6,016 nt of DNA, from contig JAJZUN010000193.1 of NCBI GenBank assembly GCA_021848555.1, positions 1 through 6,016 of the forward strand, given 5' to 3'. The position numbers and the translations under genes were made by a program. The notes beneath the pieces are model-generated. The model was not told the DNA's origin and did not search any database. It saw only the letters and a program-made list of their open reading frames with translations. Positions 1 through 4,071 of this stretch are shown here, in pieces (the stretch's first letter is position 1; every line of letters begins with the position of its first letter). This DNA is from Pseudomonadota bacterium. Lineage in GTDB: Bacteria > Pseudomonadota > Gammaproteobacteria > Burkholderiales > SG8-39.

Positions 1-1
1 T

Positions 2-127
2 ATGGGCAGCTGCGCCGGTGGCGGCCCGGCACCAAGACCCTGCACCCATCATGGGTACGTTTGCCGGGCGGATGTGGCATATTGCGGCTGCGGCAAAGAC
101 GATAACAAGACATTTAGCCATATATAA
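2..127 (+). CDS. Possible cysteine-rich small protein or C-terminal end of a gene entering from the left
   Basis: An open frame runs from the left edge to a TAA at 125-127. An ATG sits at position 2, but the true start may lie outside the window. The 41 visible residues contain five cysteines (4, 14, 21, 28 and 30) and end in YCGCGKDDNKTFSHI. The spacing C-x-C-G...N-K-x-F...S-H recalls a CDGSH iron-sulfur motif, but the Cys-Asp-Gly triplet that supplies a third ligand and names the family is absent, so a working cluster site is not supported. The ending also resembles the CGCDGKTF core of bacterial Kazal-like domains, with an insertion. It ends 27 bases before rquA. I do not recognise the protein; it could also be a chance frame. 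A different frame is open to a TAA at 103-105 and looks less protein-like. Confidence 0.3.
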   Translation: MGSCAGGGPAPRPCTHHGYVCRADVAYCGCGKDDNKTFSHI

Positions 128-132
128 CTAAA
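113..132 (+). promoter_or_regulatory. AT-rich putative promoter/operator upstream of rquA
   Basis: An AT-rich island in otherwise GC-rich DNA ends 22 bases before the rquA start. It contains TATATA (121-126), which could serve as a -10 element, flanked by the inverted repeat TTTAG (113-117) / CTAAA (128-132) with a 10-base spacer. No convincing -35 lies 16-18 bases upstream, and no FNR-type palindrome is visible in bases 1-154. An activator-dependent promoter is possible but is inferred only from base composition and symmetry. Confidence 0.25.
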
Positions 133-154
133 AACTCAGGGTGGGGCTAGACGC

Positions 155-868
155 ATGAACGTAAAAACCGAGTCGAAGGTGCTTGAGCCGCTGCGGCCGC
201 AGGCCGTTCCCGGTTACCTGCAGGAAACCTACTGGTGGGCCTACGTCCATCCGAACGCGGTAAGCTTTTTCGAAAGGCAATGGCTGGTCAATCTGATTTT
301 GTGGGGCAACTTTGCGCGGCTGCGCGATGCCGCCTTGGCGGAGCTCGGGCGCGAAGTTCCGGGACGCACGCTGCAGGTCGCCTGCGTCTACGGCAACTTT
401 ACCGAGCACCTTGCTGCGCGCGTAGCGCCGGGCGGCCAGCTCGACGTCGTCGACGTGCTGCCGATTCAGTTGCGCAATCTGCGCCAGAAGCTTCCGCCCT
501 CGGCGCCGGTGGCGCTGCACCAGTACGACTCGACTGCGCTCGGCTTCGAGGACGCGAGCTACGACCGGGCGATCATATTCTTTCTGTTGCACGAGCAGCC
601 GGCGGCGGCGCGCAGGCAGACGCTGCGCGAGGCGCTACGGGTGGTCAAACCCGGCGGCAAGCTGGTGCTGGTCGACTATCACCTGCCGCGCCGGCTGCAT
701 CCCCTGCGTTACCTCTTCCGCCCGGCGCTGCATGCGCTCGAGCCGTTCGCGCTCGATCTGTGGCGGCACGAGATTATGGAATGGCTGCCCGAGGGCGTGA
801 GTGCGGCGCAGATACGCAAACAGACCTATTACGGCGGCCTCTATCAGAAGCTCGTGATCTCGAAATAG
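155..868 (+). CDS. rquA: Rhodoquinone biosynthesis protein RquA (SAM-dependent methyltransferase fold)
   Basis: RquA converts ubiquinone to rhodoquinone by placing an amino group on the quinone ring; in studied homologues SAM is the amino donor, although the fold is that of a class I methyltransferase. Rhodoquinone is a low-potential membrane carrier that supports fumarate reduction under low oxygen. The 237-residue length fits the family. The N-terminal block with ETYWWAYVHP (24-33) and RQWLVNLILWGNF (41-53) is typical of RquA and absent from UbiE-type enzymes. SAM motif I, normally like DxGxGxG, is here LQVACVYGN (73-81), the altered form characteristic of RquA. DVVDVL (97-102) follows as the motif II region, then FFLLHEQP (142-149) and the post-motif VVKPGGKLVLVDYH (163-176). 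The start at 155 is preceded by a G-rich GGGTGGGG Shine-Dalgarno-like run. No other quinone gene is visible, so it appears to stand alone. I am confident of the family; activity is inferred from it. Confidence 0.9.
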   Translation: MNVKTESKVLEPLRPQAVPGYLQETYWWAYVHPNAVSFFERQWLVNLILWGNFARLRDAALAELGREVPGRTLQVACVYGNFTEHLAARVAPGGQLDVVDVLPIQLRNLRQKLPPSAPVALHQYDSTALGFEDASYDRAIIFFLLHEQPAAARRQTLREALRVVKPGGKLVLVDYHLPRRLHPLRYLFRPALHALEPFALDLWRHEIMEWLPEGVSAAQIRKQTYYGGLYQKLVISK

Positions 869-1127
869 TTGGGTTAGGTTCGCAGCTGATCGCACCAAGC
901 TTGACCTTGATCAAATGCGGCGATATAAGCCGGCGAACGTTTATAGTATGATTCGCGAATGGGGATACGCCGCCGTAGCGCGGCCAGGTCCCGGACCCGC
1001 CCCCGCTGGGCTGATGTCAGCGCGCCGAGGCTTGCACCTAGGGCGGAGTTCTGAAGCGGCACGGGCCGCACACGGCGCGGCGTTAGCCGTGCACCGCAAG
1101 CAGGCACTGGGTGCCACCGCAGCGTGA
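869..1127. other. Intergenic region after rquA, no supported gene, possible structured leader or small RNA
   Basis: No reading frame here looks like a protein; the candidates on both strands are rich in Arg, Ala, Gly and Pro, as shadow frames in GC-rich DNA are. The stretch holds the promoter at 901-929. From about 936 onward it is GC-rich with several potential stems: the 10-bp palindrome ATTCGCGAAT (951-960), CACGGC/GCCGTG (1071-1076 with 1086-1091), and GGCAC/GTGCC around a TGG loop (1103-1115). It does not match tRNA, 6S RNA, SRP RNA, tmRNA or any riboswitch I recognise. It could be an untranslated leader of the gene at 1223, an unassigned small RNA, or plain spacer. Confidence 0.4.
901..929 (+). 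promoter_or_regulatory. Sigma-70-like promoter overlapping an FNR/Dnr-type box
   Basis: TTGACC (901-906) and TATAAG (924-929) are separated by exactly 17 bases, a near-ideal sigma-70 arrangement that predicts a start near 936. The -35 lies inside TTGACCTTGATCAA (901-914), which matches the FNR/Anr/Dnr consensus TTGAT-N4-ATCAA at 9 of 10 defined positions. With this promoter the site would cover the -35, suggesting repression by an FNR-type factor. A second -10 candidate, TATAGT (942-947), would put the box near -45, closer to an activating position. Either way transcription would run rightward towards the palindrome and the gene at 1223. The match is seen directly; the regulator and its sign are inferred. 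Confidence 0.5.
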
Positions 1128-1182
1128 GGGTCTGTTAACGTTTAGCGCATGAGCGTCTCATGCGCTAAACGTTAACAGACCC
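1128..1182. repeat. Perfect 26-bp inverted repeat with a 3-nt loop
   Basis: The left arm (1128-1153) begins GGGTCTGTTAACG and ends GCGCATGAG; the right arm (1157-1182) is its exact reverse complement, with only CGT between. Pairing stops cleanly at both ends: A1127 faces C1183. Each arm contains the shorter palindromes GTTAAC, AACGTT and GCGC. There is no T-tract on either side, so an intrinsic terminator is unlikely. No short direct repeat flanks it that would prove a target-site duplication. It looks like a palindromic intergenic repeat, a very small MITE, or two insertion-sequence ends brought together. It sits 40 bases upstream of the next gene and would form a strong cruciform or RNA hairpin. 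Confidence 0.85.
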
Positions 1183-1222
1183 CTAAGCGCGTTCCCAAGG
1201 GAAAATACGGAGAGCTATTGGC

Positions 1223-1645
1223 ATGAGCACAAGAATGGCAAGCGACGAGGTCACCGACGACATCGCCGCGATCGAGATGCATCGACAGGGAACCGAGCAG
1301 GAATCGGGGCTGGCGATGGCGTGCAGCGAGGCGCTGCGAAAATTGCATGCCTTGCTCGAACAGGAGAAAGAAGCCCTGCGCCTGCACGGTCAGGATTCGG
1401 TGCATGCGATCAATGTCGAAGCGGTGGCGAACGAAATCAAACGCGTGCAGTCCATGACCGGCGGCAAAGGCCAGGGCGCAATGCCCAGGAACGCGAATGC
1501 GCGGCCGCGAGGGCAGCAGCCGGCGCGTCCGGAGAAAGCACATAATGCCCCGAGAAATCGCGGCCGCAGGACCATGGGTCGCAGCGGTGGTCGCGGTGGT
1601 GGCCGCGGCGGTGGCGGTGGCGGCGCGGGGCCCGGCGTTCGTTAG
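1223..1645 (+). CDS. Hypothetical protein with helical middle and RGG-like basic glycine-rich tail
   Basis: I do not recognise this 140-residue protein. No signal peptide or membrane segment is visible, so it is probably cytoplasmic. Residues 31-76 look like a helical, coiled-coil-prone segment (ALRKLHALLEQEKEALRL, 37-54); the Leu/Glu pattern faintly recalls FlgN-like chaperones, without enough similarity to name it. From about residue 79 the chain becomes Gly/Arg/Pro/Asn-rich and ends in SGGRGGGRGGGGGG (121-134) followed by AGPGVR. Such RGG-like tails are common in RNA-binding proteins, so nucleic-acid binding is a reasonable guess. The start at 1223 has the good Shine-Dalgarno GGAGAG (1209-1214); a second ATG at 1235 (Met5) is less well placed. 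It lies just after the 55-base palindrome and 41 bases before the hemerythrin gene, possibly co-transcribed with it. The GC-rich end could partly reflect simple-sequence expansion. Confidence 0.65.
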   Translation: MSTRMASDEVTDDIAAIEMHRQGTEQESGLAMACSEALRKLHALLEQEKEALRLHGQDSVHAINVEAVANEIKRVQSMTGGKGQGAMPRNANARPRGQQPARPEKAHNAPRNRGRRTMGRSGGRGGGRGGGGGGAGPGVR

Positions 1646-1675
1646 TTGATCCTGATATTCGCGCCGATAACCTGC

Positions 1676-1683
1676 GGGGGGGG
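1676..1683 (+). promoter_or_regulatory. G8 homopolymer acting as the ribosome binding region of the hemerythrin gene
   Basis: Eight consecutive G residues end 3 bases before the ATG at 1687. The 5' part of the tract is at a workable distance for pairing with the CCUCC of 16S rRNA, and no other Shine-Dalgarno candidate is visible in the 41-base gap. A change in tract length by slippage would change spacing and so possibly translation. That this tract varies is not shown here. Confidence 0.4.
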
Positions 1684-1686
1684 TGC

Positions 1687-2241
1687 ATGTCTGAAACGAT
1701 AGACCTGTGGCAGGCCGAGCACAGGCATTTTTCCCGGCTGCTGGATCTCCTGGAACGGCAGGTCGTTGCGTTCCATGCGGACAATCAGCCGAATTTCGAA
1801 CTGATGCTCGATCTCGTAAGCTATCTGCGTTACTTTCCGGATCGCTATCACCATCCGCGCGAGGACGTGGCGTTTGCGCGCCTGGCCAAGCGCGAGCCGC
1901 AGATGCAGCCCATGGTCGAGCAGTTGTTGCAGGAGCATCGGGTGATCGCCGCCGCCGGCAGCGAATTGCTCAGATATCTTGAACAAGTGGTGGACGATGT
2001 GGTGGTGGAGCGCGCCAAAGTGGAAGCCGCGGCTGCGACCTACCTGGTGTATTACCGCCGCCACCTCGCGCTGGAAGACCGCGATATCGTGCCGCGCGCG
2101 GAGCAGCTATTGACTCCGGCGGACTGGGAGGCGGTCATGGCCGCGATCCCGCATGGCCCGGACCCGCTGTTCGGCGAAGACTTCGAACCGCGCTACAAGG
2201 AATTGCGCCGCCAGATCGCGCTCGAATCGAAAGACGTCTGA
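1687..2241 (+). CDS. Hemerythrin HHE domain-containing protein
   Basis: This 184-residue soluble protein carries the pattern of the hemerythrin-like fold, a four-helix bundle that holds a non-heme di-iron centre. Candidate ligands occur in order: EHRHF (His12/His14), YHHPRED (His55/His56 with Glu59), QEH (His84) and RRHLALED (His126 with Glu130). Residues 1-140 form the bundle; about 45 residues follow, including a conserved-looking LTPADW stretch (142-147) that is common after this domain. Relatives bind O2 or NO, store or sense oxygen, or take part in iron or stress handling; the sequence does not decide which. There is no signal peptide or fused signalling domain, so it is a stand-alone cytoplasmic protein. 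It lies 41 bases after the RGG-tailed protein and 64 bases before gdhA, all in one direction. Family confident, exact role unknown. Confidence 0.9.
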   Translation: MSETIDLWQAEHRHFSRLLDLLERQVVAFHADNQPNFELMLDLVSYLRYFPDRYHHPREDVAFARLAKREPQMQPMVEQLLQEHRVIAAAGSELLRYLEQVVDDVVVERAKVEAAAATYLVYYRRHLALEDRDIVPRAEQLLTPADWEAVMAAIPHGPDPLFGEDFEPRYKELRRQIALESKDV

Positions 2242-2242
2242 C

Positions 2243-2264
2243 AGGGCCGTTATTCGCCGGCCCT
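2243..2264 (+). terminator. Hairpin in the hemerythrin-gdhA gap, weak terminator candidate
   Basis: AGGGCCG (2243-2249) pairs with CGGCCCT (2258-2264) around an 8-base loop, beginning one base after the hemerythrin stop codon. The stem is perfect and GC-rich, but only two T residues follow directly, so intrinsic termination would be inefficient. It may attenuate or stabilise the 3' end rather than stop transcription. I see no clear sigma-70 promoter between it and gdhA. Confidence 0.35.
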
Positions 2265-2305
2265 TGTCGAGACGGCCAAGCGCACATTAGCGCACCGGGG
2301 ATACG

Positions 2306-3589
2306 ATGAATCCAAAACATGCATTGCCCTCCTATCTGGAACCGGCCGGTGTCGGGTCCTGGGGTGTGTTCCTGCAGCAGGTCGACCGCGTCGCAGCATC
2401 CATGGGCGAACTTGCCTATCTGCTGGAGACGCTGAAGCGCCCCAAGCGCATCCTCATCGTCGACGTGCCGATCAAGCGCGACGACGGCAGCGTCGCCCAC
2501 TTCGAGGGCTATCGCGTGCAGCACAATGTCTCGCGCGGCCCGGGCAAGGGCGGCGTGCGCTTCCACCAGGACGTCACGCTGTCCGAAGTGATGGCGCTCG
2601 CCGGGTGGATGAGCGTCAAGAACGCGGTCATCGGCGTGCCCTTCGGCGGCGCCAAAGGCGGTGTGCGCGTCGACCCGCGCGCGCTGTCGCAACGCGAACT
2701 CGAGCACCTGACCCGGCGCTATACCAGCGAGATCGGCATCATCATCGGCCCCGACAAGGACATCCCGGCTCCGGACGTCAACACCAACGAGAAAATCATG
2801 GCCTGGATGATGGATACCTATTCCATCATGCACGGCGCGACTTCGACCGCGGTGGTCACGGGCAAACCGCTGTCGCTGGGCGGAAGCCGCGGGCGCCGCG
2901 ACGCCACCGGGCGCGGCGTGTTCGCGTGCGGGCGCGCGGCCGCGGGCAAGATCGGCGTGCCCATCGCGGGCGCGCGCGTGTGCGTGCAGGGCTTCGGCAA
3001 TGTCGGCAATGCGGCGGCACGCTGTTTTGCCGAAGCCGGCGCGAAAGTGATCGCGGTGCAGACGGTAGAGGGTACGCTGCACGCTGCGGCAGGACTCGAT
3101 GTCGCAAAGCTGGCCGCGCATCAGGACGCGCGGCGCCCGTTGGGCGAGTTTGCCGGTGCAACGATGATCCCGGATGCGGCATTCTGGGAAATCGAGTCGG
3201 AATTCCTGATTCCCGCCGCGCTGGAAAATCAGATCACTGCCGCCAACGCAGGCCGGATACGCACGCGCGTGCTGCTCGAAGGGGCGAATGGCCCGACCAC
3301 GCCGGAAGCAGACGATATCCTCGCCGCGAACGGCGTCGTGGTCGTGCCCGATGTGATCGCGAACGCCGGCGGCGTCACCGTGAGCTATTTCGAGTGGGTG
3401 CAGGACATCTCCAGCTATTTCTGGTCCGAGGAAGAAGTCAACGGCAGGCTGGACAAGATCATGAGCGACGCCTTCAACGCGCTGTGGGAGACCGCTACCG
3501 CGGCGCGCGTCACGCTGCGCACCTCCGCCTTCACCCTGGCCTGCAGGCGCATCCTCGAAGCGCGGCATCTGCGTGGCCTCTATCCCTAA
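2306..3589 (+). CDS. gdhA: Glu/Leu/Phe/Val-family glutamate dehydrogenase
   Basis: The enzyme interconverts glutamate and 2-oxoglutarate plus ammonium using NAD(P)H in the cytoplasm, linking nitrogen and carbon metabolism. At 427 residues it has the usual length of the hexameric betaproteobacterial enzymes. The substrate domain contains [11 protein letters not shown] (77-87, Lys81), VKNA (Lys105), GGAKGG (114-119, catalytic Lys117) and the catalytic Asp157 in PAPDVNTN. The Rossmann domain carries GFGNVG (229-234), and [12 protein letters not shown] (325-336) and the ending LRGLYP are typical of the family. The start at 2306 follows GGGG at 2297-2300. One oddity is QTVEGT (252-257): as I recall close relatives, an Asp follows the Gln (QDHTGT) near the end of the second beta-strand, where an acidic residue often fixes the adenosine ribose. 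Here Thr253 stands instead, so coenzyme preference is uncertain. The family assignment is secure. Confidence 0.95.
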   Translation: MNPKHALPSYLEPAGVGSWGVFLQQVDRVAASMGELAYLLETLKRPKRILIVDVPIKRDDGSVAHFEGYRVQHNVSRGPGKGGVRFHQDVTLSEVMALAGWMSVKNAVIGVPFGGAKGGVRVDPRALSQRELEHLTRRYTSEIGIIIGPDKDIPAPDVNTNEKIMAWMMDTYSIMHGATSTAVVTGKPLSLGGSRGRRDATGRGVFACGRAAAGKIGVPIAGARVCVQGFGNVGNAAARCFAEAGAKVIAVQTVEGTLHAAAGLDVAKLAAHQDARRPLGEFAGATMIPDAAFWEIESEFLIPAALENQITAANAGRIRTRVLLEGANGPTTPEADDILAANGVVVVPDVIANAGGVTVSYFEWVQDISSYFWSEEEVNGRLDKIMSDAFNALWETATAARVTLRTSAFTLACRRILEARHLRGLYP

Positions 3590-3778
3590 GGCGCGATTGC
3601 AGTAAGCGCGGGACGCAGTTCACGCCGTCCTGCCAGGACTTCCGTCGGCCGCATCGCGCCGTCTATGCGGCAATCCATGTTTGTGCCATCGGGGCGATCT
3701 GCCCAAGCTCGAGGCTGCACGCCGGCCCATCCCTTCGCCCGCATCTGAACGAACTCAAGTGCTGCGCGTCTTTAGGTG

Positions 3779-3797
3779 CCCGACCAATTTAGTCGGG
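3779..3797 (+). terminator. Perfect 6-bp hairpin in the gap before the cytochrome gene
   Basis: CCCGAC (3779-3784) and GTCGGG (3792-3797) flank the AT-rich 7-base loop CAATTTA. No T-run follows, so as a terminator it is weak; equally it may be an operator, since it lies about 65 bases upstream of the FNR-type box. The pairing is directly visible, the role is not. Confidence 0.3.
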
Positions 3798-3861
3798 AAT
3801 GCGATTGCCGCAACGCGAGTGAATCAGGATTCAATTTCGCGCAGGCAGAAACGCAGCGGGT

Positions 3862-3875
3862 TTGATCTACCTCAA
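3862..3875 (+). promoter_or_regulatory. FNR/Anr/Dnr-type box upstream of the OmcA/MtrC-family cytochrome gene
   Basis: TTGATCTACCTCAA matches TTGAT-N4-ATCAA at 9 of 10 defined positions; with its flanking T and A the symmetry extends to TTTGAT/CTCAAA. It lies about 200 bases upstream of the cytochrome start. An activating site centred at -41.5 would predict a transcript start near 3910; a modest -10 candidate, TAGCAT (3909-3914), would instead put the box near -52, so the promoter itself is not clear. Oxygen-responsive activation of an anaerobic respiratory cytochrome would make physiological sense. Regulator identity (FNR, Anr or NO-sensing Dnr) cannot be told from the site. Confidence 0.5.
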
Positions 3876-3952
3876 ACCGCAATTAGGTGCCACGAGTAAC
3901 CTGCCGGTTAGCATAGGCATGGACTATGCGCGATAAGGGAAAACGGAAACAG

Positions 3953-4016
3953 GGTCAACGCTCGCGTCGGCTGGGATGATGCAAATCGAGGTTCGGTCAA
4001 CGCGGCAAACGGTCAA
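3953..4016 (+). repeat. Short direct repeats GGTCAACGC in the cytochrome leader
   Basis: GGTCAACGC occurs exactly at 3953-3961 and 3995-4003, and its first six bases recur at 4011-4016. The spacings of 42 and 16 bases are irregular. These could be operator half-sites or chance; they lie between the FNR-type box and the cytochrome ribosome binding site. Confidence 0.25.
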
Positions 4017-4071
4017 GGGCGCGATTCCATCCGGGGTCGCTCCAGCGGTTTCGCAAACGAGGGAGAAGCAG

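Larger units (their letters stand above)
3590..4071. other. 482-base intergenic region between gdhA and the multiheme cytochrome
   Basis: No credible protein is encoded; the frame at 3681-3899 has no recognisable domain or good ribosome site. The first 70 bases look like a structured 3' end for gdhA: GGCGCGAT (3590-3597) is the exact reverse complement of ATCGCGCC (3653-3660), and GGACG/CGTCC (3611-3615 with 3626-3630) is nested inside, but no T-tract follows. A further hairpin lies at 3779-3797 and an FNR-type box at 3862-3875. The 9-mer TTAGGTGCC occurs at 3772-3780 and 3883-3891, so it is found both at the hairpin and just after the box. The length and content fit a regulated upstream region for the cytochrome gene. 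Confidence 0.5.

Noticed and set aside
915..1127. Plus-strand frame of 70 codons in the rquA downstream gap
   Set aside because: Its ATG lies upstream of the predicted transcript start, there is no Shine-Dalgarno, and the product is a low-complexity Arg/Ala/Gly chain.
1128..1182. Palindrome as an intrinsic terminator
   Set aside because: Neither strand has a T-tract after the stem, and the arms are longer than usual for a terminator.
1647..1660. TTGATCCTGATATT as a third FNR-type box before the hemerythrin gene
   Set aside because: Only the left half-site matches; the right half is poor.
2135..3568. Long open frame on the minus strand (477 codons)
   Set aside because: It is antisense to the clearly recognisable gdhA and the end of the hemerythrin gene; its composition, rich in Arg, Ala, His and Gly, is that of a shadow frame in GC-rich DNA.
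2605..3792. Open frame of 395 codons on the plus strand
   Set aside because: It overlaps gdhA in another frame and reads as an Arg-rich low-complexity chain without domains.
3681..3899. Plus-strand frame of 72 codons before the cytochrome
   Set aside because: No recognisable domain and no convincing ribosome site, and it runs through both a hairpin and the FNR-type box.
3976..4071. Upstream in-frame ATG as the cytochrome start
   Set aside because: It would put 32 polar residues before the lipoprotein signal peptide, while the ATG at 4072 has a strong Shine-Dalgarno.
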